In this document: positions 1-11,225 of the stretch, in pieces
How the letters are laid out: each line of letters begins with the position of its first letter
How positions within the stretch are numbered: the stretch's first letter is position 1
Source of the DNA: Fomitopsis serialis
Taxonomy: Eukaryota; Basidiomycota; Agaricomycetes; Polyporales; Fomitopsidaceae
DNA: 64,000 nucleotides
Direction: 5' to 3'
Assembly (NCBI RefSeq): GCF_022376445.1
Contig: NW_025954975.1
Span: forward strand, 434,001 to 498,000
The notes under the pieces: model-generated
Told to the model about the DNA's origin: nothing
Database searches by the model: none
Seen by the model: the letters and a program-made list of their open reading frames with translations, nothing else
Position numbers and translations under genes: made by a program

Positions 1-2
1 GT

Positions 3-3000
3 GCTATCTCCGTTGGAAACCTCGACGACACGACGCGAGCGCTGCAGGCCCGTCGTCAGGCTGCGGCTGAAGCACAGGCGTACAACGATCTGTCCATCCA
101 GACGAGCCTGGGCGGTATCCCTCGTGCTGACAAGGCCAATGCCCGAGGTGGTGGTTCCCCTTCGGTCCATTTCTACAATGGCGAACTCTCCAGAAGCAAC
201 TCGTACCTCGCCGCTCCGTCGACGAACCAGAACCGCGCGACGTCACCGAAGTCGGAGGGGTCTTCCCAGATGCAAACGCCGACCCGCTCCCTCTGGATCG
301 GGAACCTCGATAGCTCCGTCACCAGCGAGCAGCTCATCCACGTGTTCGCCCCGTACGGTGCCATCGAGTCGCTCAGGTTGCTGCCTGAGAAGGTCCGTGT
401 CCTGTCCATTCATTTCCCGTTCCCACCGCGCTAACATTAACGCAATAGGAATGCGGCTTCGTGAACTTTGTCGACCAGGCGGACGCGATCCGCGCTAAGG
501 AGGACGTCCTGAACCGCCTGGGCGGAGACATTGGCATGCCGAACGGGCAGACCGTCCGCATTGGCTTCGGAAAGGCTGATAGCGCGCCGGTCGCTCCCGC
601 GAAGGGCACGAACATGAACAGCCCGTCGGCGACCTCGCCTGGTGGCGGGCTCGGTAAAGCGACGGGTAACAACGTTGGGCTGGCGGGCATGGATGCGCAG
701 CTGCAGTCTACCCCAACGAGAGCGCTTTGGATTGGGTCGATTCCATCGACGACTACGCCCGCGACCATTCTTAGCGTGTTCAGCCCGTACGGCCCCATCG
801 AGTCTGCGAGGGTTCTCACGCACAAGAACTGTGGCTTCAGTAAGTTTTGTCTGTGCGCATGACGATGTTTCGGAGGCTGATGTTCGTGCCCCAGTCAACT
901 TCGAGCGTCTTGACGATGCAGTTCGCGCTCGCAAGGCTCTCAACGGCCGCGACGTCCTGGGCAGCGACGTCGGCGCCATCCGCATCGGCTTCGCCAAGGT
1001 GCCCGTCAAGAACGGTTCTGAGGGTACTGGCGGACAAGACGAGGGCAATGGCCTCAACGTCCAGGGCGTCGGCGACCTGAGCGTCGGCGCGACCATCCAC
1101 GCGCTGCGCAACATCAAGGGCGCGACCACCATACCCGTCGACCAGCAGGTCCTCAGTGGCGCGGTGGAGAACTACCGCTCGAACCTGTTGCTGAGCATGA
1201 TCGCCTCTGGGGCGCATGCGGGCATGTTCGACTCGGCTGGCAAGCCTGCTGGCTGGACAACGGCGGTTACGGAGCAGCAGATGGTCATGAAGGAGCTCAG
1301 TGGTGGAAGTCCCGACGCAGAGGCTGACATTCAGGCCCTTGCAGGTCAGTCCTCCTAGGGTTAGTTCGGTGGGGCAATACTGACGTACTGGCAGAGTTCC
1401 GCCCCCCGATGATGTACTACACGACGATCCCGCTGGTATCTGAGAGGCCTCACAACAGACGGTGGGATGCGTCGAAGCTGCGTGAGCTCCGCAAGAGGCT
1501 CGACACGAGCACTATCTCTACCGAAGAAATCGACAATACCGCGGCCGACTTCCTCGACGGGGAGATTGTTGACCTCGCGTCCGACTGGCTCGGTAACACG
1601 GTATGTTTCCCATTTCGGATGTCCGTAATCGGTCCTGACAGCTGTCTCTAGGTTGTGCAAAAGCTGTTTGAGAAGTGCTCTCCAACGCCTCGCCTCGCCA
1701 TGCTCGAGCGCCTGAGCCCGCACCTCGCTATGATCGGTATCCACAAGAATGGCACGTGGGCTGCGCAGAAGATCATCGAGTGCGTGCAGACTCCAGACGA
1801 AGTGGCTCTCGTCACGCAGAACTTGAGGCCCTACGTCCCGCCGCTCTTGTTGGACCAGTTCGGTAACTACGTCGTGCAGTAAGTGTGAGAGTGCGTGTGT
1901 ATGGGGACTGCATACTGATAGCCGGGTAGATGCTGCCTGCGCTTCGGTGCACCCGCCACCGATTTCTTGTTCGACGCGATGGCCGACCGTCTCTGGGAGA
2001 TCGCTCAAGGCCGCTTCGGAGCTCGTAGTATGCGTGCCTGCCTCGAGAGCAGCAACATCACCGTCAGCCAGCAGCGCCGCATTGCTACTGCGATCATCCT
2101 CAACTCGATTCCGTTGGCGACGAACCCGAACGGCGCGCTGCTTCTGACGTGGCTGCTGGACACGTCGAACTTCCCGTCTAGGTACAACTTGCTTGCGCCT
2201 CGATTCACGCCGCACCTCTCGCACCTGTGCACCCACAAGCTCGCATCGCTCACGGTGCTCAGGATTGTCAACCAGAAGGTCGAGCCCGAGGCGTCTACGC
2301 AGATCGTCGAGGCCCTCTTCTCGTCGCCGGGCGATCACGTCCTTACCGACGTGCTGGGCGATCAGGTTAACGGTGTTGCCGTTGTCCACAAGATCTTGAC
2401 GAGCCCCTTCGTTGACCCTACCCAGCGCCCGAGCTACGTAGAGGCCACCAAGAGGGTGTTGATTGAGTTGAAGGTTATCGCCACCCAGGCCTACCGTCGT
2501 CTCATAGAGGAAGTTGGGCTGCCTGTTCCTAATCTCCAGCCGACCTATACCACGAACGCTCCGCAACCTAACAGCAAGAACAAGTACACTGCGCAGAGCA
2601 ACTACTCTATGCCTGGCCTGCCCGCAGGCTATCCTTCCAACGACCAGAGCCTCGCGTCGATGATGGCCGCACTCCAGATGGGTGGACAAAATGCCGCTTC
2701 AGGCCCGCCGCGCCTGCAGATCGACCCCGGCTACAGCCAAGCTCCTACTGGAGGACGTGGCCGTGCCTCCAACCCTGCGTCGGCCTTCTCGCCGTCGACC
2801 GATCCCTTCAACCCGTTCGCTATGCGCTCGCCCGACATCGCAAGCCCCAGGGGTAACGTTCCCCGCCGCAACGGCGGCATGCAGTCCGCTACCACGCCGT
2901 CCGCTGTTCCGTATGGCTCGCAGTCTCCGAGCCTGACTCCTAACATGATGGGCATGAGCCAGCCCTCCTACAATGGCATGACTTCCCCGCCGATTCCTCC

Positions 3001-3064
3001 GCATCTCTATCAAGCGTACATGTATCAGATGTATCAACAGCAAAACCCGCCCTTCCACGCTTAG
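3..3064 (+). CDS. RRM and Pumilio-repeat (PUF) RNA-binding protein, 5' end outside the window
   Basis: Six exons fit with canonical GT-AG introns and consistent phase: <3..392, 449..839, 895..1344, 1395..1600, 1652..1878, 1930..3064. The visible part begins inside the protein. It carries two RRM domains, each introduced by a TPTR(S/A)LWIG strand (RNP2) with an RNP1-like strand CGFVNF or CGFINF split by an intron. Pumilio-type helical repeats follow, with diagnostic stretches such as KNGTWAAQKIIE and DQFGNYVVQ. The C-terminus is long, low in complexity and rich in Pro, Ser, Met and Gln. RRM plus PUF in one chain is the architecture of yeast Puf1/Jsn1 and Puf2, which bind 3' UTRs of mRNAs, notably for membrane-associated proteins. 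Sequence-specific mRNA binding in the cytoplasm is therefore the likely role (known of the family). No frame break is seen. Further N-terminal domains may lie upstream. Confidence 0.93.
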
Positions 3065-3638
3065 AGCACCAGCTATCCGCACCGCTATCGTTTTTGACGA
3101 CTACATGACGAACTGTACCCGGGCCAGTAGGTTCGAGGCATGAGGATACTCGTTTGCTTCTTCCGTTTCGCGTGCTGCCTCTCTTCGTATATTTACAGAT
3201 CATACGACGGGCTTGTTGCCAGTTGTCTCCGGACTCTATACCCTCCCTGACATCGCAGTCGGTATGCTCTCACGCTCGTTGCTCATTTACAAACGGTCAC
3301 AAAAGTCGGACATGGTCCTGCTCGAGCAGTGTCGCTACTGGCACTGCGAGAGGGGCGCATGGTTGGTTGTTCTCTCATTCTCTCGGTTCTCACTCAATGT
3401 ACAAGTACGGGAAGGCTGTAAAGTATGGCCGCATATCAATATCACATAGATTCAGCTGCATACCCGATGAGTGGCATTTCGACGATCGCGACATGTACAA
3501 CTGATGTTACAGAGATATCAGGGAGAGAATCGCGGAGTGACAACCATTTACGACAGAACATTCGACACTAGACAAGACACAGTACTGCTGGTCAACGAGT
3601 TTAACAGAGCGTTCACAAAGAACCTGGAGCAGTGGCAC
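3065..3638. other. Intergenic, 3' flank of the PUF gene
   Basis: No supported coding region. The stretch lies between the convergent stop codons of the PUF gene and the minus-strand membrane-protein ORF, so it must hold both 3' UTRs. I see no repeat or RNA gene in it. Confidence 0.6.
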
Positions 3639-4409
3639 TCACCCATGGACTGAATTGTCCCTTCTTGACTGACCACCGTCCTTTTCAGTGCACCGTCCGC
3701 GGAGCCTCCCCCTACGAACGCGACGTGTCTTCGTGCCGACTACGCGCTTGATAGGTCGTATGATCAAGAGCCGGACGCCGGCGAGTGCACCTTGAAGGGA
3801 AAGCGACCCGACGGTGCCTGCGAAGGCTGCTTGTATAACGTCGAGACGACCACCCGCTGCAGCTCTGCCGTCTATGTGTTCGACCATGGCAGCTCCTGCC
3901 AACCCCTGGACTATGCAGAAGCAATGAGCGATGGTGAATCCCTTCCCGGTGATCAGCTTTCGACGAGTGGCCTTGATGGTGGGACGGGGAACATTGCCAG
4001 GTCGAATATGCTTCTTGAAAACGCGACAACGGACGATCGACCGGCACAGCGCGACGATCAACATCACGCCCGCGACGATGGCTGAACCCAGCCAGCCGAT
4101 TCGAACGATTTGCTGCGTATCGGCGGTGGCATATATTTCTCCGTAAGGGCTCGGTAGGAGGCTGAGGACGTACTGCCCTGTAGCGAGGGGTACGCTGAGG
4201 ATAGGAGCAACGACTGCGTAGCTGATGCGGAGGGTGGCTACCAGCGCATTCTCTCCCGGGACTTGCGACATCCTGGAGAAAGCGTATAGGAAAGGCGGCG
4301 GTCCTACTGCGTCCGCTAACGCAACTCTTAAGTACTCCAGCGTTGCATTGTCTACAGGCGCAGCCGCGCTATGATCCCTTGTCGCCACTCGCTTCTTTGT
4401 ACTTGACAA
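3639..4409 (-). CDS. Hypothetical multi-pass membrane protein, 5' end unresolved
   Basis: An open frame of about 256 codons contains three or four hydrophobic segments. One includes VVAPILSVPLATG, one IGWLGSAIVAGVMLIVAL, and a weaker one IVQGLAGAAMV. A basic, arginine-rich C-terminal tail follows (RRVRRGRLRGR). This suggests an integral membrane protein with a cytosolic basic tail. The frame has no ATG at its upstream end (the first usable codon is TTG), so translation must start in an upstream exon or at an internal Met (MSQVPGENAL). A possible first exon lies at about 4440-4620. Part of it (key residues TVVDGG and SESITL) resembles a minus-strand stretch near 11.58-11.68 kb, so a fragment of this gene may have been copied there. 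No family is recognised. Confidence 0.5.
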   Translation of the reverse strand: MSSTKKRVATRDHSAAAPVDNATLEYLRVALADAVGPPPFLYAFSRMSQVPGENALVATLRISYAVVAPILSVPLATGQYVLSLLPSPYGEIYATADTQQIVRIGWLGSAIVAGVMLIVALCRSIVRCRVFKKHIRPGNVPRPTIKATRRKLITGKGFTIAHCFCIVQGLAGAAMVEHIDGRAAAGGRLDVIQAAFAGTVGSLSLQGALAGVRLLIIRPIKRVVGTKTRRVRRGRLRGRCTEKDGGQSRRDNSVHG

Positions 4410-5099
4410 TGCATGTCCGAGTCAGACTCGGCAGAACGTCCATCAAAGGAGACCGCCACGTTATGCGGATCTGTTCACTTTCGATGTCTAATTGTTCTCT
4501 TTGACGGGTATCAGTTGTATACTGCTCTAGGGTGATTGACTCAGACGATCTCCGAGTCGGGACGCCTCCGTCAACTACGGTGTGCCCCTTCTCGTCAACT
4601 ATCCTCACTTAAGTCATCCCCATAGCATTCAGACGAAGCAAGAAGCCAAAGCGCGATGAAGAAGGCCCGGTTGCATTCAACAGACCATGGAATTGGTATC
4701 CGCGAAACGTATGAGCGCTAAGTGAGTCTACAGTCAATTCGGAGTCCTTCCGCGGGCCCGGGTGCTGGTCGGCTACTTCGGAATTGTTTGTACTAGTACT
4801 ACTGTACTAGGCGTGCGGTCGTCCTCTTGAGTGACAACTCCTCTTCTCTCTTAACCACTCGATACTTACCAGGACCACGTTCGATTTCTGCAACACAGGC
4901 GAGTTTTGAGGTTCATGCGTGACCGCAGTGATATGGTTCCCCGAATCCAGGGCCATGTATATCCGGTACACCCGTCCTGGCGGTGCAACTGATCAATGGG
5001 TACTGAGGCCTGAGGGCCAGGGCATACAGTAACCGTATCCAAGAGGCGGTACCGGTGCAGACGTGGATTTGTAGCTTGGAACTGACCTTGCCACTTTGA
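4410..5099. other. Intergenic, with a possible 5' exon of the membrane-protein gene
   Basis: About 4440-4620 on the minus strand reads as a short acidic/Ser-Thr segment that could be the first exon of the gene ending at 3639. The flank 4660-4750 has weak similarity to about 11.70-11.99 kb (shared strings such as GGTATC-GCGAAACGT), hinting at an older duplication. Nothing else is supported. Confidence 0.35.
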
Positions 5100-7748
5100 A
5101 AACCAAGACCATTTGCAAATGGGACAATGATCCTAGGATGTGACGGAAGTCTGGGCTCGACTGAGGGTACAGGAACAGCTTATATGCAGGAGGCGATGCA
5201 ACACGGGGCCGAGAACAGGAGGCGGCGGGGTTCTGCGTCCGAGTCCACTGGTCAGTGACATCTTGTTCAACTGTCTGAACTATCATGATGAACCACTCGT
5301 CTCTGTCCACTTGGAACAGATCGCTGCTCGCTAAAGAGCCTCTGACATACTGCGAATGTCCATCGCCCTCAAATTGGGAAGGAATCTGTGTATATGTACG
5401 ACCGACGCGGGTCCTGTGTTTGCCTCGACCACTGGTCATGCGTTGCGGGTGGACATACTCTGGAGGTGCGAGTCTCCATCTGACGGTTGCCAGGCTTCTC
5501 AAGTGCTTAAATTACCTCTCCGTAGAAGAGAAGATGACTTGGAAATGACTTTGCCATCGGGGTGGTGGTTGGAATCAATCGCACTGGCCGGGCTCGAAAA
5601 CTCTGAGTGTTTGTGTACTTGTGCCGTACATGGGCTCTTTGCAGTCGCATGAGCTGCATGGCTGAGCATCCGTCAACGTATGTGAGTTGGCGCACTTTGT
5701 ATCATGCAGCGGAGGCGTTGAAATTCTCTAGCCAGTCCACATCGTAGGCACACTGATACTCTGAAATGCGGATGCGGCTGTTCGTATCAAGCCTTTAGCT
5801 TCTCGATGTGGGCATTTGGATGATCCAATCGACCCGTCGCATGTCCACACATCTGTTAGGTCGAAGAACACCCTACTGCGACGCAGGGGGGATACATTCT
5901 CTTCCTCCTCTTGCTTTCCTCACTTCTGCCGAGGACGATGTCGCCGCCGTGCCCCCGTTTCCACTCCTTAGTTCTCCTTCTATCTATCGTTCTACAGTGC
6001 ATACTATCCGTCTGCGGGGAAATACGGACGATCGACGACACGTACGGCGACTCTGTGACAGGAGCGACACCAGTGTACCCGAACGAGGACTGCTGGAACG
6101 AAGGCCCAGGGTGTTCGGCGTGCGTTCTCCAGCCGGATCCGTCGGAGGCGCATAACGGCACTTGGCACGACACGACGTCCAATATATGCACCACCCAGTA
6201 CCCCCCGACCCATAGCGTCACCTTCAGCTTCAACGGTACGATATCTATCACTGCTTCTGGTAGAGGTCCTGACACAGTCACTCTTATCTAGGGACTGCTC
6301 TTTCGGTATACTGTATCATAGTCTCCCAAGGCCCGGCAACGTGGTTCACCAACCTGAGCTTCACTCTCGATGGCGAGATCAGCAACACGCAGTTCTCACC
6401 AAGTGTGGTAGCGAGCACATATGGCTTCCAGTACAACTCCCGCGTATTCATCATATCATCATTGAGCAACGAACAACACACGTTCACGATGTCGGCTATG
6501 ACAGGATCGTCCGCATCGGTCTTGCTCTTTGACTATGCTGAGTACACGTACGTCTGGTTATCAGTCACTCCCTGTATGCTGGGTTGCTGAAGTCTTGCGA
6601 TATTGAAGCTACGAGGATCCGACGCCGGCAACTCCGTCTCCGACGAGCACAACCTCAACGAGTTCGAGCACATCGAGTACGTCGAGCACTTCGTCGTCGA
6701 CCAGTGCAACCTCCACGGATTCTCCTTCGCCAGCGAGCACGACTTCATTCTCGGAATCGCGGAGCAGTGGATCACGGAGCAGCCAGACCACGGCATCCTC
6801 GTCATCCAGTGCGACCCAGAGCGGTAGTCAGTACTGTGCCATTCTTTGCAACAGCAGATACACTGACCCGTCCTTAAGCCTCAGAGGCAAGTGTGTCGAC
6901 GTTCGGTAGCACTAATCCGGCGACAACCTCAGTACCCTCAGCACTAGGGTCGCACAGTGGTATGTAGTTGCAGTCCTCACCTTGTAGACCACATTAGTGA
7001 TGCTCTCCAGCTTCGCACACAACTATCGTAGCCGGCGCCGCCGCAGGCGGGTCCGTCGCCATATTCCTTGTTATCGTCGTCGGAGTCCTCATCTATATCC
7101 GCCGCAAGAAGCGCGCTCAGTTCGTGCCCACAACCAACATCCTCGACGACGGTGATGGCGACGGAGACGACTCATCCGCGCAGCCTCTGGACGAAGGCAA
7201 TACTAGTCCGGAGAGCACGGGTCAGACGGGCGGATGGCCGCCGCGACGGAGTCGACCGCTCATGACCTTGGCCAACCCCTGCGATTCAGGCAGCACAGTG
7301 CTGAGCATCCCGCTAATGCTCAACAAGAAGAATGAGCTCGGCAGCGCGGAATGCCTTTCTGCCAAGGTCGACGCGCGGTCTGGGTATAGACACGAACACG
7401 ATGTTCCTGCGTTGCCTTCGTCGTCGGACGGAGATACGTTACTAGACACGGCCGTGCAGTCGCTTGACGGTGGAAACGTGTCGTCTGCAGACAGGCGGGA
7501 CGGGGCGGTTTGGCAGGTTGAGATGACAGTGCTGCGCCAGGAGATGGCACAGGAAATGGCAAGGCTCCGCGAGCAAACCGCGGTGTATGCGACAGTGCCG
7601 CCGCCGCCGCCCCCATACGTGTGACTGACCGTGCTCAGGCTCTCGTCGTTAACGTGATACGTTCTTGGTACTCCAACCACTGCACTTCAACGCAGAGTAT
7701 CCACGTAGGACGACGGGGGCCCGGGGAGAGACGGCATATCCTGCACTT
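5100..7748 (+). repeat. Segmental duplication, copy A (direct repeat of 8720..11225)
   Basis: From the string ACCAAGACCA near 5101 onward the sequence runs parallel to the block starting near 8721 over noncoding flank, signal peptide, ectodomain, TM and cytoplasmic tail. Long stretches are identical, broken by scattered substitutions and indels. Both blocks have the same orientation, about 3.6 kb apart. The homology resumes for about 15 bases after the retroelement at 8062, showing that the insertion is younger than the duplication. Confidence 0.9.
5938..7624 (+). CDS. Secreted-stalk single-pass membrane protein, Ser/Thr-rich (intact copy A)
   Basis: Five exons with consistent phase give 486 aa: 5938..6235, 6292..6547, 6609..6826, 6885..6959, 7011..7624. 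An N-terminal signal peptide (hydrophobic core LVLLLSIVLQCILSV) starts at the ATG at 5938. A Cys-containing ectodomain follows, with the strand motif FSFNGTALSVYCII and then TNLSFTLDGE. Next come a Ser/Thr-rich, probably O-mannosylated stalk near residues 185-250 and a transmembrane helix (AIFLVIVVGVLIYI) with a basic stop-transfer RRKKR. The acidic cytoplasmic tail ends in a polyproline stretch. This architecture, like Mid2/Axl2-type sensors, is very common in Agaricomycetes and functionally unassigned; cell-wall sensing is inference only. The third intron's exact borders (6827..6884) are the least certain. A degenerate sister copy lies downstream. Confidence 0.82.
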
Positions 7749-8061
7749 GTTTGTTTGTTTGTGATCCCTTTATTGTCACTGAGGGCGAAGCCCTATGTTG
7801 ACAGTACGTGCTAATTCTAATCAATCGAGTCTTGTCTCCGTTTGTCGCTTAGCATCGCCGTCCGCCGAAGCTTCAGGCATGTGTGTATAGTAAGGTAGGA
7901 TGTGTACAGTCGAGTGGGGTGAGATGGGAATGGAAATGTCGTGGTGTCTGTTCCCGGCGCCGCTTTGCGCTATCCTCTCGTCATCGCGTCTGTTTGCCCG
8001 TCGGCTTCGCGGCCTTGTCCAAGTGACCCTTCAGCTCAGCTCCAGGTCTCATCCTGCACTT
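7749..8061 (-). mobile_element. 5'-truncated retroelement insertion with CAAA tail and 11-bp target-site duplication
   Basis: About 302 bp of extra DNA interrupts copy A of the duplication. Copy B keeps the empty site (CATATCCTGCACTTTACCC near 11203-11220). The 11-base sequence ATCCTGCACTT occurs at both ends (7738..7748 and 8051..8061). Next to the left copy lies (TTTG)n, which on the minus strand is a 3' (CAAA)n tail preceded by GGGATCA, as in non-LTR retrotransposons and their SINEs. The minus-strand 5' end reads about 20 codons of a Lys-rich frame ending in TGA (key residues ELKGHLDKAAKPTG), as expected for the 3' end of a truncated LINE or a retroposed transcript. A GC hairpin (GGGCGAAGCCC) lies near the tail. 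The family is not identified. Confidence 0.82.
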
Positions 8062-8571
8062 TACCCATGTATCAGTCACCGCGTTTCGGACCCGTATCTT
8101 CGGGTACCGTAGACACGGGTATAGCTAAGTTCCAAGGGTTTGAGCACGGGGAAACAGAGGTCGTTGTTAGAGGGTGTCGACCAACGCTGTATACGTAGGA
8201 AAGATCTGAAGAAAAACGGGTAACCTCAGGGTAGATAGATCAGCTAATCACGCCTTGAGTTCAGTCCGAATTCGCACATATAATCAATTGTATACGAGGT
8301 CTGTGTAGACCAGCAGCGCAAAGCTGTGGATTGCTGCGTCCCGGGTATGTATACCAAGATAACCCGAGCTCTGTATCCTACTGTTCTGCTGGTCTAATTC
8401 CAATCTGGCTACGACAGTGTACAGCACTTGGCCGCTCGCCGTCCGCAGCCACTGGATATTGCTGCGTAGTACATCATCACGATCACGTGGTACGACGCGC
8501 GCATAGCAGTACCGCGCATCATTATAGCCTGCTTTCTGCTCCCTATCCGTGCTGTTCTTGTCAGCGCCGCT

Positions 8572-8688
8572 ATGGCGTCCTGGAACCTCAACGCAGGCGT
8601 CCAGCCGCTGCCACAGAACCCTGCAATGCTCGCTCTCCAGCAATATCAGCTATTCCTCGCTGACTGGAAGAGAGAAAGCCCTAAGGCA
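8572..8688 (+). pseudogene. Orphan first exon cut off at the edge of duplication copy B
   Basis: The ATG at 8572 opens 39 codons of normal-looking protein (begins MASWNLNAG, later QQYQLFLADW). They end exactly at a consensus donor GTATGT in phase 0. About 30 bases further on the duplicated block starts, and I find no matching continuation exon in either direction before the next gene. This looks like the 5' exon of a gene whose remainder was displaced when the duplicated block landed in its first intron. It could alternatively be a short chance ORF. No family is recognised. Confidence 0.4.
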
Positions 8689-8719
8689 GTATGTACATGC
8701 GCAGTTATCCCGTTCCCAA

Positions 8720-11225
8720 AGACCAAGACCACCTGCAAATGGGACAATGATCCTAGGATGTGACGGAAGTCTGGGCTCGACTGAGGGTACAGGAACAGCT
8801 TGTATGCAGGAGGCGATGCAACAGGGGTCCTGCGTCCACTGGCCAGTGACATCTTGTTCAACTGTCTAAACTATCATAATGAACTCCTCGTCTCTGTCCG
8901 CTTGGAACAGATATCTGCTCGCTGAAAGAGCCTCTGACATACTGCGAATGACCATCACCCTCAAATGGCGAAGGAAATCTATGTATATGCGCGATCTACG
9001 CGGGTCCTGTACTTGCCTCGACCACTGGTCATGCGTTGCGAGTGCACATACTCTGGAGGTGCGGATCTTCATCTGACGGTTGACACGCTTCTCAAGTGCT
9101 TGAATTACCTATCCGTAGATGAGAAGACGACTTGGAAATGACTTTGCCATCGTGGGGTGGCAGTTTGGATCAGTCGCACTGGCCGGTCAGGAAATTCTGA
9201 GTACTGAGTGCTTGTGCACCTGGGCCAGGCTCTACATGGGCTCTTTGCAAACACATGAGATGCATGGCCGAGCATCCGTCGACGTATGTGAGTCAGCGCA
9301 CTGTGTATCATACAGCGGCGGCGTTGAAGTCCCCGAGCCAGTCCACCCGTAGGCACACTGATACGCTGAGATGAGGATGCGTTTGTTCGTATCAAGCCTT
9401 TAACTTCTCGATGAGGGCATTTGGATGATCCAATCGACCCGTTGCATGGGTAAGAGTACCCTGCTGCGACGCAGGGGGGATACGTTCTCTTCCTCCTCTT
9501 GCTTTCCCCACTTCTCCCAGGACGATGTCGCCGCCGTGCCCCCGTTTCCACTCCTTAGTTCTCCTTCTATTATCGTTCTACAGTGCATACTATCCGTCTG
9601 CGGGGAAATACGGACGATCGACGACACGTACGGCGACTCCGTGACAGGAGCGACACCAGTGTACTCCATGAGGACTGCTGGAACAAGGCCCAGGTTGTTC
9701 GCGTGCCGTTCCAGCCGATCCGTCGGAGGCGCATAACGGCACTTGGCACGACACGGCGTCCATGTATGCAACGGCCCCTCGACCCATAGCGTCACCTTCA
9801 GCTTCACCGGTACGATATCTATCACTGCTTCTGGCAGAGGTCCTGACACGGCACTCTTATCTAGGGACTGCTCTTACGTATACTGTATCATGGTCTCCAA
9901 GGCCCGGCAACGTGGATCACCAACCTGAGCTTCACTCTCGATGGCGAGATCAGCAACACGCAGTTCTCACCAAGTGCGGTAGCGAGCACATATGGCTTCC
10001 AGTACAACGTCAACGTATTCAACAAATGGCATTGAGCAACGAACAGCACACGTTCGCGATGTCAGCTGTAACAGGATCGAACGTATCGGTCTTGCTCTTT
10101 GACTATGCTGAGTACACGTACGTCTGTTATTGTCACTCCCTGTATGCTGGGTTGCTGAAGTCTTGCGATTTTGAAGCTACGAGGATCCGACGCCGGACAT
10201 TTGTCGTTGACCAGTGCAACCTCCACGGATTCTCCTTCGCCAGCGAGCACGACTTCATCTTCGGAATCGCGGAGCAGTCGTTCACCGAGCAGCCAGACCA
10301 CGGCATCCTCGTCATCCAGTACGACCCAGAGCGGAAGTCAGTACTGTGCCATTCTTTGCAACAGCAGATACACTAACCCGTCCTTAAGCCTCAAAGGCGG
10401 TGTGTCGACGTCCGGCAGCACTAATCCGGCGACAACCTCTGTGACCTCAGCACTAGGGTCGCACAGTGGTATGTAGCAGCAGTTTTCACCTTGTAGACCA
10501 CATTAGTGATGCTCTCCAGCTTCGCACACAACTATCGTAGCCGGCGCCGCCGCAGGCGGGTCCGTCGCCGTATTCCTTGTTCTCGTCGGAGTCCTCATCT
10601 ATATCCGCCGCAAGAAGCGCGCTCAGCCCGTGCCCACAACCAACATCCTTCGCAAAAGCCGCTACGACAACACCGTCGACGACGGTGATGGTGACGGTGA
10701 CGACTCGTCCGCGCAACCTCTGGGCCAAGACAATAGTCCGGAGGGCCCGGGGCAGACGGGCGGAAGGCCGCCGCGACAGAGTCGACCGCTCATGTTCACA
10801 AGAACAACGAGGTGGCAGCACGGAATCCCTTTCTGCCGAGGTCGACGCGCGGTGTGGGTATAGACACGAACACGATGTTCCTGCGTTGCCTTCGTCGTCG
10901 GACGGAGATACGCTACTAGACACGGCCGTGCAGTCGCTTGACGGTGGAAACGTGTCGTCTGCAGACAGGCGGGACGGGGCGGTTTGGCGGATTGAGATGG
11001 CAGCGCTGCGTCAGGAGATGCACAGGAAATGGCAAGGCTCCGCGAGCAGACGGCGGTGTATGCGATGGTGCCGCCGCCCCCATACGTGTGACTGACCGTG
11101 CTCAGGCTCCCGTCGTTGAGGTGTTACTTTCTTGGTACTCCAACCACTGCACTTCAACGCAGAATATCCACGTCGGACGACGGGGGCCCGGGGAGAGACG
11201 GCATATCCTGCACTTTACCCATGTA
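8720..11225 (+). repeat. Segmental duplication, copy B
   Basis: Direct copy of 5100..7748. Compared with copy A it has lost most of the Ser/Thr stalk-coding microsatellite (about 70 bases near 10198) and part of the tail-coding region near 10795. It has gained a short insertion near 10650 and lacks the retroelement. Similarity ends shortly after the shared string TTTACCCATGTATCAG, near 11230. Confidence 0.9.
9525..11091 (+). pseudogene. Decayed copy B of the Ser/Thr-rich membrane protein gene
   Basis: The ATG at 9525 aligns with the start of copy A, but one base is missing in the signal-peptide codons (near 9572). The frame then reaches a stop after the equivalent of about 50 residues. Further small indels follow in the ectodomain (near 9664-9720) and near 10025. 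The first splice sites, the TM segment and the polyproline C-terminus at 11091 remain recognisable. The breaks are not confined to homopolymers, and larger deletions have removed stalk and tail segments, so real pseudogenisation is more likely than sequencing error. If transcribed, it could at most encode a truncated secreted peptide. Confidence 0.85.
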
